Origin: JAGMXM01 sp964458325
GTDB lineage: Bacteria; Verrucomicrobiota; Verrucomicrobiia; Limisphaerales; UBA1319
Assembly (NCBI GenBank): GCA_964458325.1
Contig: CAYWIM010000026.1
Span: 1 to 51,394, forward strand
Reading direction: 5' to 3'
Length of the DNA: 51,394 nucleotides
The notes under the pieces were generated by a model. The model did not search any database. It was not told where the DNA came from and saw only the letters and a program-made list of their open reading frames with translations. Positions 17,348-24,672 of the stretch are shown in pieces (the first letter of the stretch is position 1; the number at the start of each line of letters is the position of its first letter). The translations under genes were made by a program, and so were the position numbers.

Positions 17348-18229
17348 ATGACGAAACCGTGGGCTACTTTGCCGGGACCGAATCCGCCGATGCTGAGCGA
17401 GTCGCAGCGGCGCGCCCTTGTCAGCCTTCTGGCGGACGAGGATGAGGCCATCCACGATATGGTGCGGGAGCGGTTGCTGGCCTATGGACCGGTCGTGCGA
17501 GGATGGCTTCAGGAAGCCAGGCGGGCCGACGATGCGCGTCTGCGGCGCCGCGCGCTGGCCATTGTCCGAGAGGTGGGCCGGCGGGAAGCCGACCGCGCCT
17601 TTCTCGATTTCTGCATGCGCCAAGGAGAAGACCTCGATCTCGAAGCTGGGGCGTGGATGCTCGCCCAAACCCGCTATCCCGACATTCACGTCGAGGCGTA
17701 TCAGGCAATCCTGGACGGTTATGCGTGCGACCTGGCGGAGCGTTTGCAGGGGAGATTGGATCGGCGCGTCGTGTTGCCCGAGGTTCAGCATTACCTGTTC
17801 GAGACGCTGCAATATGCGGGGAACGAGCAGGACTTCTACGACCAGGAGAACAGCTACTTGAACCGGGTGATCGACCGCCGGGTGGGCAATCCCATCAGCT
17901 TGTGCACCGTCTACCTGCTTCTGGCGCGCCGGCTCCACCTGCCGGTGGTCGGAATCGCCATGCCCGGCCGGTTCCTCTGCCGATACCAGACATCCACGGG
18001 CGAGGTGTACATCGACGTCTTCCAAAAAGGCCGGCTTCTGACCAAGGCGGATTGCATCCGTTTCCTGCTCCAAAGCGGCCACGGATACCTGGAGGGGTTC
18101 CTGGCACCCGCGACCCCCCGTCGCACGCTGCTGCGCATGTGCCACAACCTGCATGAGATCTACCAGGGGCAAGGGATGATCGCGGAGACGCAGCGGTTCC
18201 AGCGCTACATCGTCGCCCTGGCGCGATGA
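17348..18229 (+). CDS. SirB1-like / transglutaminase-like family 2 protein
   Basis: A 293-residue protein. The first 100 residues are helical and HEAT-like. The C-terminal half carries the signature YDQENSYLNRVIDRRVGNPI, then SLCTVYLLLARRLHLPVVG and MPGRFLCRY. This is the SirB1 (Transglut_core2) pattern of a papain-like fold, with the Cys in SLCTVY at the usual nucleophile position. The cellular role of SirB1-like proteins is poorly defined. ATG 17348 is chosen over GTG 17336. It stands 87 bases after the GT4 gene and ends convergent with the methyltransferase gene. It is probably a housekeeping passenger rather than part of glycan synthesis. Confidence 0.88.
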   Translation: MTKPWATLPGPNPPMLSESQRRALVSLLADEDEAIHDMVRERLLAYGPVVRGWLQEARRADDARLRRRALAIVREVGRREADRAFLDFCMRQGEDLDLEAGAWMLAQTRYPDIHVEAYQAILDGYACDLAERLQGRLDRRVVLPEVQHYLFETLQYAGNEQDFYDQENSYLNRVIDRRVGNPISLCTVYLLLARRLHLPVVGIAMPGRFLCRYQTSTGEVYIDVFQKGRLLTKADCIRFLLQSGHGYLEGFLAPATPRRTLLRMCHNLHEIYQGQGMIAETQRFQRYIVALAR

Positions 18230-18253
18230 GAAGGATGGCCATCCGAGCCCGCC

Positions 18254-18273
18254 GCATCCCTGGAATGGGATGC
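18254..18273. terminator. Hairpin between convergent genes
   Basis: Perfect 7-base stem GCATCCC/GGGATGC with loop TGGAAT, lying in the 46 bases between the convergent SirB1-like and methyltransferase genes. It could end transcription from either side; there is no T-run. Confidence 0.45.
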
Positions 18274-18275
18274 CT

Positions 18276-19019
18276 TCAGCGGTTCGCCCCGCTGGCTTCC
18301 CGCTGGCCAGACCAGCCATGCAGCGCCGTATAGGATTTGGGGAAACCCAGCAGCCGCTCGGTCCGGATGACTGAGGATGGAAACAGCCGCTGCACGTCGC
18401 GATGGGTCAGCAGGATCGTCGAGTCGGATACAGCCAGGCATTCCCGGAAGGTTGGCGCCGCCGGGAAATAGTTGATCCGGAAGCGGTGGATAAGCCACGC
18501 TCGCCCGCTGCGCGGGAGGAACTGGAACAGGGGGAGTCGGGCATGAGGCTCGAGCGGAAACCACAGGCTGGGGGTTTGGATGATGTGGCGAATGCCAACC
18601 CGATGGACCTCGCTGGCCATCCGGCGCTGGTTCTCCCTCGAGCCGACATGCTCGATGACCGAATTCGAAAAAACCACGTCGAATGAACGGTCCGGGAAAG
18701 GCAGCTGGATCGCGTCGCCGACGACCGATTGGATGCTGGGAAACGCGGGATCCAATGGTTCCGGATGGCGATTCAGCATGAGGATCTCGAATGGGCCGGA
18801 TGGCATGCCGCCCAGCTTCCTCCAGAAGTCCATGGTCCCGCCGATGTCCAGAATGCGCAATCGCCCGGAGCCGGCTGCCACGGAATTCATAAGTCCGAGA
18901 AGACCTTCCATGCGCCGACGCCGGAGCCGATTCACATACGAGTCGTACCGGGCGTAAGAAAAAAGACCGGGCAGCAGGCGGCTGGCCCAGTCTGTTCGTG
19001 GAGACAATCCATCGCTCAT
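18276..19019 (-). CDS. Class I SAM-dependent methyltransferase (type 11)
   Basis: A 247-residue Rossmann methyltransferase: motif I LRILDIGGTMDFW, then VVGDAIQLPFPDRSFDVVFS and NSVIEHVGSRENQRRM. ATG 19019 is preferred over an in-frame TTG 15 bases upstream. It is on the strand opposite to the polysaccharide genes, yet lies between two glycosyltransferase genes, so it may methylate a sugar or lipid of the same glycan. The substrate cannot be told from sequence. Confidence 0.88.
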   Translation of the reverse strand: MSDGLSPRTDWASRLLPGLFSYARYDSYVNRLRRRRMEGLLGLMNSVAAGSGRLRILDIGGTMDFWRKLGGMPSGPFEILMLNRHPEPLDPAFPSIQSVVGDAIQLPFPDRSFDVVFSNSVIEHVGSRENQRRMASEVHRVGIRHIIQTPSLWFPLEPHARLPLFQFLPRSGRAWLIHRFRINYFPAAPTFRECLAVSDSTILLTHRDVQRLFPSSVIRTERLLGFPKSYTALHGWSGQREASGANR

Positions 19020-19255
19020 GTGGACAAAGAGCAACGGCAGAACTCGGACCGCCTGGAAAGAGCCACCCGCGCTTTCATGCCGGGGAAGTTACTGGAAGCG
19101 GGCCAATCTGACAAGCGATCGATGGCGCAGGCGGCCCCCCAGAGGGACCGTGCGGGGGGGGTGACGGGCGGTCGCGGCGCCACGGCGCAATCGATGGCAG
19201 GGGGCCAGCGGACGCGCCGATTTGGGATTGACCCGCTATCCTGGAGTGAGGGTTA

Positions 19256-20095
19256 ATGAAACCGATGCAACCCGCGGCGCCCAGCTTGCTGCTGTTGATC
19301 CCCGCCTACAACGAGGAGAGCCGCATCGGGCCCGTGCTGCGCGACTACGCCGCTCATTTGCGCTCTTTCCACCGCGGGCGATATGAGGTGCTGGTGGTCT
19401 TGAACGGTTGTACGGATCGGACGTTGGAGGTGGTCGAATCCGTCCGCTTGGACTATCCCGAGGTGCGGGCGATCAATTTCCCGGAAGCCATCGGCAAGGG
19501 CGGGGCGCTGATCGAGGGGTTGCGGATGGGGGCCGAATTCGATCTGATCGGCTATGTGGACGCAGACGGGGCGACCTCGCCGGCGGGCTTCCTCCAGCTG
19601 GTGGCCCATGCGGACCAGGCCGATTGCGTGATTGGCTCGCGCTGGATGGCCGGCTCAGTGATTCATCAAATGCAGTCGGGCCGCCGCCGATTTGCCAGCC
19701 GGATCTTCCATGCCATCGTGCAGTGTCTGTTCTGGATGAACATCCGCGACACCCAATGCGGCGCGAAGGTCATGCGGCGCGCCGCCGTCGAGCAGGTTCA
19801 CTCCGCACTTCAAATCGCCGACATGGCCTTCGATATCAATCTGCTCTACGCCATGAAACGGAAGGGGTTCAAGATCCTCGAGGTCCCCACCGAGTGGACC
19901 GACCGATTGGGATCGAAAGTCGTCCTCGGCAGGACTTCCTTGACCATGCTGCTTTCGATCATCCGCCTGAGGCTCGTTTACTCGCCGTTTTATGGCTGGC
20001 TGAAACCCTTGCGCCCACTCGAAGCCTGGATCTATCAAACACTCCGTTCGCCAGTCCCTCGGCGGACGGATAAGGACTCGATCCCTAAAAAGTGA
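19256..20095 (+). CDS. Family 2 glycosyltransferase, ALG5/DPM1-like (polyprenyl-phosphate sugar synthase type)
   Basis: A 279-residue protein: LLLLIPAYNEESRIGPVL at the start, VLVVLNGCTDRT, a DxD site in IGYVDADGATSP near residue 100, VIGSRWMAGS, and DTQCGAKVMRR followed by ADMAFDINLLYAMKRKGF. This is the pattern of dolichyl/undecaprenyl-phosphate glucosyl- or mannosyltransferases. No C-terminal membrane helices are present, unlike ArnC/GtrB types. GAGGG about 5 bases before the ATG supports the start. It closes the polysaccharide region and probably makes a lipid-linked sugar donor. Confidence 0.9.
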   Translation: MKPMQPAAPSLLLLIPAYNEESRIGPVLRDYAAHLRSFHRGRYEVLVVLNGCTDRTLEVVESVRLDYPEVRAINFPEAIGKGGALIEGLRMGAEFDLIGYVDADGATSPAGFLQLVAHADQADCVIGSRWMAGSVIHQMQSGRRRFASRIFHAIVQCLFWMNIRDTQCGAKVMRRAAVEQVHSALQIADMAFDINLLYAMKRKGFKILEVPTEWTDRLGSKVVLGRTSLTMLLSIIRLRLVYSPFYGWLKPLRPLEAWIYQTLRSPVPRRTDKDSIPKK

Positions 20096-20131
20096 CCGGG
20101 CTCCTTGGACAGAGGATGGCCAGGAGCCCGG
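20096..20131 (+). terminator. Perfect 10-base hairpin after the GT2 gene
   Basis: CCGGGCTCCT (20096-20105) pairs with AGGAGCCCGG (20122-20131) directly after the stop codon of the GT2 gene. There is no T-run, so any termination would be weak or factor-aided. The rest of the gap to 20369 shows no convincing gene. From about 20220 it becomes clearly AT-richer than its surroundings, with repeated AATAAGT motifs near 20305-20340. Confidence 0.55.
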
Positions 20132-20369
20132 GGAATTTCGAACTTAGTACATTTCGTGGGATTACGTAGGAAACCCGATACCGGCGTTGTACGCCGCCGG
20201 AACCGGAATTGGTTGGGCACTCAAAGAACATTTACCGCAGCTATGCCCGAAATCTTGCTCAGCCGTAATCCGCGTTCGGGGACAATCTCGTCGATCTGCC
20301 GAAATAAGTCAAGGGGTTTGGAAAAGTATTAGAATAAGTTAAATAATGCAGAAGATAGATGCAATAAAG

Positions 20370-21104
20370 TCATACGCTCCCGATGGCCTCATGCCCTTCG
20401 GATTGGAGCCATGCCCTGAATCTCGCGATCGCTCGGGCTCGATGGCTAATGGAGTTCTTTACGGATTCGCTCATCTCGGCGAAAGAAAGGCGGAATCGAT
20501 CGGGAATGAACAATGGATCGTAGCCGAAGCCGGCTGCGCCGGCGGGCTTCAGGCCGATATGTCCCGGGCAAACTCCATCGAACTGATGTGTGCGAAAGCG
20601 GGGATCGGACGGCACGCTCGTGGAAAACGGGTCGAGGGGCAACGTGATCATGGAGGCCGCCAGCACGCAGCGAAAGCGGGCGGCACGTCGATCCCATGGC
20701 AGGCCTTCGAGGCAATCGAGCAATTTCCGGTTGTTGGCCTCGTCGGTGGAGTTATGCCGAGAACCGGGTTCCAGGGCGGCGAACCGGGCCGAGTGGACGC
20801 CCGGGGCGCCATCGAGCGCATCCACCTCCAGGCCGGAATCGTCGGCGAGGACGGCGAGCTCGATCGGGATGCCAGGCGGGATGGAAAGCCGTTGTCGCAG
20901 TGGTTCCGGCGGTTGCCGCGCAAGCCAGCCCGCCAGGGCGGCCGATTTCTTCGATGCGTTTTCGGCGAATGTCGCCCCATCCTCGATCGGGGTCGGCGCA
21001 TCCGGAAAGTCAGCCAGCGAGACGCAGGGGCAGATGCACCCGAGCATATTGCTGAACTCGCGCGTTTTGTGGCGGTTGCGGGTGGCCACCATGATTGCGT
21101 GCAT
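20370..21104 (-). CDS. rdgB: Non-canonical purine NTP pyrophosphatase (RdgB/HAM1)
   Basis: A 244-residue protein, longer than the usual 195-210. Family motifs in order: ATRNRHKTREF, FAENASKKS, VLADDSGLEVDALDGAPGVH with SARFA, NNRKLLDCLEGLP, GFGYDPLFIP, and SFAEMSESVKNSISHRARA. It hydrolyses ITP, dITP and XTP to the monophosphates, keeping deaminated purines out of nucleic acids. The extra length lies in two insertions, one around the Pro/Arg-rich RQPPEPLRQRLSIPPGIPI and one in the centre. It is convergent with the GT2 gene and likely housekeeping. Confidence 0.95.
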   Translation of the reverse strand: MHAIMVATRNRHKTREFSNMLGCICPCVSLADFPDAPTPIEDGATFAENASKKSAALAGWLARQPPEPLRQRLSIPPGIPIELAVLADDSGLEVDALDGAPGVHSARFAALEPGSRHNSTDEANNRKLLDCLEGLPWDRRAARFRCVLAASMITLPLDPFSTSVPSDPRFRTHQFDGVCPGHIGLKPAGAAGFGYDPLFIPDRFRLSFAEMSESVKNSISHRARAIARFRAWLQSEGHEAIGSV

Positions 21105-21292
21105 GGCATCGAAGCAAATCCTCTAGCGCCGTCTGAGAAGCGACGGCCCAGGCTCGCAAACGCAATGGTCTTCCACCTTCTTACGGGGCCGACCGTCGAA
21201 TAGACCAACAATATTCCCCCCCGCGGCTCGCTGGAATGCAGCTCCGTCCGCGAGGTGCGGGAGCGGCCGATGCACTGCCAGTCAGGAGGGGG

Positions 21293-21469
21293 CTAGACTT
21301 TTTTTGCCGACTTGGCTTTGACTTCTGCCTTGCTCTTTTGGGCCAGGTCGGCTCGGTGAGCGCGCTCGTAGGTCTGGATATCCTTAAACTTACCCTTGGC
21401 ATCGCGGACAGCATAGAGCTTCTTGCCGGCGCTGCTGCGGTGAGTGGTGCGTTGTGCTTTGCCTGCCAT
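21293..21469 (-). CDS. Small basic conserved hypothetical protein (58 aa)
   Basis: The minus strand from the ATG at 21469 to the TAG at 21293 encodes 58 residues: MAGKAQRTTHRSSAGKKLYA, then VRDAKGKFKDIQTYERAHRA, then a Lys-rich tail ending KAKSAKKV. GGAAAGG lies about 7 bases before the ATG, a good Shine-Dalgarno. The KLYAVRDAKGKFKDIQTYER block is a pattern I recognise from short lysine-rich hypothetical proteins in several bacterial phyla. The charge suggests nucleic-acid or ribosome binding, which is inference. It is transcribed away from rdgB's 5' end on the same strand, with 188 bases between. Confidence 0.75.
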   Translation of the reverse strand: MAGKAQRTTHRSSAGKKLYAVRDAKGKFKDIQTYERAHRADLAQKSKAEVKAKSAKKV

Positions 21470-21670
21470 AGCATTTGCCTTTCCGATCCGACGTTGTGGT
21501 GCGACGGGATAGGATTCTGCGGCGACATGCCGTCCATTCGTCCCATTTCGATGCCGAGCCTCGATGGATTCCGGCAGAGCGAAACCGTCACACGCCAGTG
21601 GCTATTAATGCTATTCCCGGAATCCTGTGTCAATGATGAACGATCGACTGCGCCCTACCTGGTAGCAGGG

Positions 21671-24376
21671 TTACAGACCGACCACGGTATAGAACCGCGT
21701 TCCGACAGCGGGATCGACGACGGTGCAGAGGGGTCCGTCGCTGAGGACAGTTCTCAACGGCATCCAATGGCCCGACGAAAGGGTCTCCCGGTAGAACACG
21801 GCGTATAAGAACCCTTTCTGCGCAGGGAACGAGATCGCCACGTCCGTGCCGGACCGCGAGGCGGACAAGGAGATGGCCGAAGCGGGGACGAGCATCAAAT
21901 AGCTCGGATGGCAATTGCCGGTGCTGGTCGAGAGACGCAATGTGGCGAGCCCGCCCAGCTGGACGGTGACTGGCAAGGCCATGCCTTCGTCGGTGAGAGG
22001 CAGCCACTGGTGGGTTTGATTATTCACTCCGATGCCGCTCCAATAGCCGAGCCGGCGGGTGGTCTGGTTGGTTGTGCCTGCCCCCGCGATCACCTCGTCC
22101 AGCTCCATCTGGAACGGGCCGTATCCGGCCGATCTCATGTAGACGAAGAATCGATTCGTGGGATAAACGCGGGTGTATTGGGCCCAATCCCCAATTCCGA
22201 ACCAAGCCAGATGATAGTCGGTGCCGCCCCAGTCGATCCACGATTGACGGATGTAATCGCGCGCGATTTCCTGAGGGATGCCCTCGATGCGATAGGGGAA
22301 TGTTTCATCCTCGAACGGCGTGGTGTGGCGGTAGTCGACGTTCGTCGTCGCGCCATATCCGCCATAAATCCCCGGATACCATTCCGCGATATACTGTCCG
22401 CCCTCGAAATCGAAATCCTCGGCCTCGACCATGGTGTTCGCCTGGGTGAACGTGTCGAAGCTGTTGGTGAGCGCGAGGCCGTTTCCAAGCGAATTGGTCA
22501 CCGTGACGATGGCGGTATAGATCGCGTTAGGCTGAAGAAACGGGTAGGCCACGTTCCGGTTGGAATCCGATCCGGTGAAGGCCAGGTGCGAGGAGACATC
22601 GACTCCATTGAGGCGGAGGCGGATGCTCCCCTCCGGGAAGGTGGCGCCCACGGTGGTTACAGTGCAGCCGAACTCATTGGTGGATTCGAAGGGATGCTCA
22701 CCCGTGGGATGGAGGTTGCTGAGCACGGGAAAATCGAGTTGTGCGGCGGAGAGCATGAAGAAGTTGGGCAGGAGATTGCCGCCGCTGGTGGCGCGCAAGG
22801 TGGCTTTGCCATCGAGCGCAACGTTGGCAATGTTGCCGTTCGCATCCCGGAGGAGCACATTTTCGAATGCAGTCCAACCGCGTCCGGAGGCGATGGTGAA
22901 GACGCCCAGGTCGGTGGTGGTGGAATCGGCCTCAACCCGGCTCAGCGTGATCGAGCCGGAGAGGCCCTCTCCCGTGGCGACTCGAGCGTTCACCCAGTAG
23001 ATGCCCTCGGGCCAATCCCGCGTGTAGTTGAGCCATTCGTTGCCAATGAACGGATCGATTCGATAATCCTGCCGGCCCGCAAGGAACAGCGGCTTGCGCA
23101 AGGCGTCTCCGGCGATGCCCGTCGCGATCGGGTCGTCGGGCCGATACAACCGAGTGCTCGCGCTGACCACGCTATGGTAATCCACGCCCTCGATCCCCAT
23201 CTTGCCGAAATAGCAGTTTGCAGTGCCGCTGGCGCTGCAAAGCTGCGGTTCGTTGATGTACTTGCCGCCCTCGAAATCGAAATCCTCCGCCTCCCAAAGG
23301 AAGAGGACAGGCGGCACGCCGACCCATGTGGTTTCAAAAGAGGTCGTGGTGGTCGCGGTGAAATCCATCGTGTCGGTGACGGTGATGGCGGCGGTGTACG
23401 TCTTGTTGGACTCGAGCCCGGAATAGGCGGCGTTCTTGCTCGAAGCCGTGCCGCTGACGACCAGCTGGCCGGAGACGTCGACGCCATTGACAACCAGGCT
23501 GATGCCGTTGGTCTCGATGGCAAAACCGCTGGGCGAGCTAACGGTGAAGGTGAGGCCTTCCTTCGGATCGGCAAAGATCATGTTCAAGGGGAGGACATTC
23601 GTGATGACGGGCGGCAGCGGGCCGCTGACCTGGTCCAGGAGGGCGTCGTCGAAATGGGCGGATCCACCCTCTCTCTCGGACTGGCTATAGGCGTATTGAA
23701 AGCGAACCGATTTTGTGCCCAACGGCGCGATCAACTGAGACACCGATCCGGTGACCGCATAGGTGTGCGCGTAGTACGGGTCGCCGCTCGGGACCGGCGC
23801 GGAGAGATCGCAGGCCTGGTTCACGGTGTAGCGGTGCCACTGATCGCTGCCCGCCGATCGAGTGAAATCATCGCTCTTGTACAGCGCCAGGAGGTTGCTG
23901 CTCGATCCGAGAAAGGCGACCTCGATCCATGTCTTGCAGTTGACCCCCAGCAGGTCAGTGCCTCGCGTGTAAAACCAGCCGCTGGCCTGATAGATCGAGC
24001 CTGGAGCGCTGCCGAAAACCTGATGGATCCCGGCGATATTGCTGACCCCCGCCTTGTACGATGCGCCCCACTGCTTCCAATACAGGCTGCCGGAGTGCGG
24101 GCCGGCATTTCCTTCGATCCAATAGTTGCCCCCCGGTTCCGCATCAGGCGGGGCAAACCGAGTCCATCCCACGGGAATTACGCGTCCGCTGTTGGCTTCG
24201 AAGCTGGGATTGACCAGCAGATTGGCTGCCATGGCTGACCGGGCGGTCCATGCCAAAGCTGCCGCCAGGGCAGGTCCCAACGACGGCCGGACGAACGGAC
24301 AACGACAACGGAAGAACGGCTTGAGCATATGCATGGGCGTGAGGTTTGAATGTTGCTGCAAATCGATGTTCATCAT
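21671..24376 (-). CDS. Large secreted carbohydrate-binding protein with two CBM6-like modules
   Basis: A 901-residue protein. The signal peptide lies at about 15-50 (hydrophobic LGPALAAALAWTARSAMA); internal starts at M15 or M17 would fit it better. The N-terminal module NLLVNPSFEANSG, with a VGWT turn, resembles the CBM4/9 or DUF642-like fold (52-260). Two repeat units follow, each with an Ig-like part (LVVNGVDVSGQL, RLRLNGVDVSSHL) and a module opening EAEDFDFEGGKY (near 360) or EAEDFDFEGGQY (near 650), as in CBM6/35 carbohydrate-binding modules. No catalytic domain is apparent. It is divergent from the glucanase gene at 24673, suggesting shared polysaccharide targeting. Confidence 0.8.
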   Translation of the reverse strand: MMNIDLQQHSNLTPMHMLKPFFRCRCPFVRPSLGPALAAALAWTARSAMAANLLVNPSFEANSGRVIPVGWTRFAPPDAEPGGNYWIEGNAGPHSGSLYWKQWGASYKAGVSNIAGIHQVFGSAPGSIYQASGWFYTRGTDLLGVNCKTWIEVAFLGSSSNLLALYKSDDFTRSAGSDQWHRYTVNQACDLSAPVPSGDPYYAHTYAVTGSVSQLIAPLGTKSVRFQYAYSQSEREGGSAHFDDALLDQVSGPLPPVITNVLPLNMIFADPKEGLTFTVSSPSGFAIETNGISLVVNGVDVSGQLVVSGTASSKNAAYSGLESNKTYTAAITVTDTMDFTATTTTSFETTWVGVPPVLFLWEAEDFDFEGGKYINEPQLCSASGTANCYFGKMGIEGVDYHSVVSASTRLYRPDDPIATGIAGDALRKPLFLAGRQDYRIDPFIGNEWLNYTRDWPEGIYWVNARVATGEGLSGSITLSRVEADSTTTDLGVFTIASGRGWTAFENVLLRDANGNIANVALDGKATLRATSGGNLLPNFFMLSAAQLDFPVLSNLHPTGEHPFESTNEFGCTVTTVGATFPEGSIRLRLNGVDVSSHLAFTGSDSNRNVAYPFLQPNAIYTAIVTVTNSLGNGLALTNSFDTFTQANTMVEAEDFDFEGGQYIAEWYPGIYGGYGATTNVDYRHTTPFEDETFPYRIEGIPQEIARDYIRQSWIDWGGTDYHLAWFGIGDWAQYTRVYPTNRFFVYMRSAGYGPFQMELDEVIAGAGTTNQTTRRLGYWSGIGVNNQTHQWLPLTDEGMALPVTVQLGGLATLRLSTSTGNCHPSYLMLVPASAISLSASRSGTDVAISFPAQKGFLYAVFYRETLSSGHWMPLRTVLSDGPLCTVVDPAVGTRFYTVVGL

Positions 24377-24581
24377 ACCCCTCGATCATGGCGTTTGGCG
24401 AGTCAATTTCGGGTGCGATGTCTCTGGAGTTATCCAAAGCGCCGGGGGGCTGGCGCAGTCCACGAGGCTGACGCCCGTTACTTTTCAGCGCGCCTGTCGA
24501 TCGCCGCGCACCCGCTTTGGGGTTGCGCCATCCGATCGCAGCGGATACGTTGAGGCTCAGCTCAATCATCCGCAGCATCAC

Positions 24582-24627
24582 AAGGACCTGTGCAAAAATG
24601 AAATCCGATTCTGCTGGCCGGATCCCC
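24582..24627 (+). repeat. Dispersed repeat with TGTGCAAAAAT core, copy A (core only)
   Basis: AAGGACCTGTGCAAAAATGA followed by AATCCGATTCTGCTGG matches the reverse complement of the cores at 36671-36705 and 47641-47676: CTGTGCAAAAAT, then a variable 4-5 bases, then TCCG-A/G-TT-T/C-TG. It lies in the 296-base gap between the divergent genes at 24376 and 24673. An in-frame ATG for the downstream frame lies inside it, another reason to start that gene at 24673. Confidence 0.6.
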
Positions 24628-24672
24628 CCTGGCCCGGCGTTGTCGACTGAGTCCGTGCTTTGTAGATCCAGC

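Noticed and set aside
20105..20332. 75-codon plus-strand open frame after the GT2 gene
   Set aside because: Starts inside the terminator-like hairpin and runs into the AT-rich stretch; no ribosome site or homologous pattern.
21908..24238. 776-codon plus-strand open frame
   Set aside because: Antisense to the CBM6-like protein, whose signal peptide and repeated EAEDFDFEGG modules show the minus strand is the coding one.
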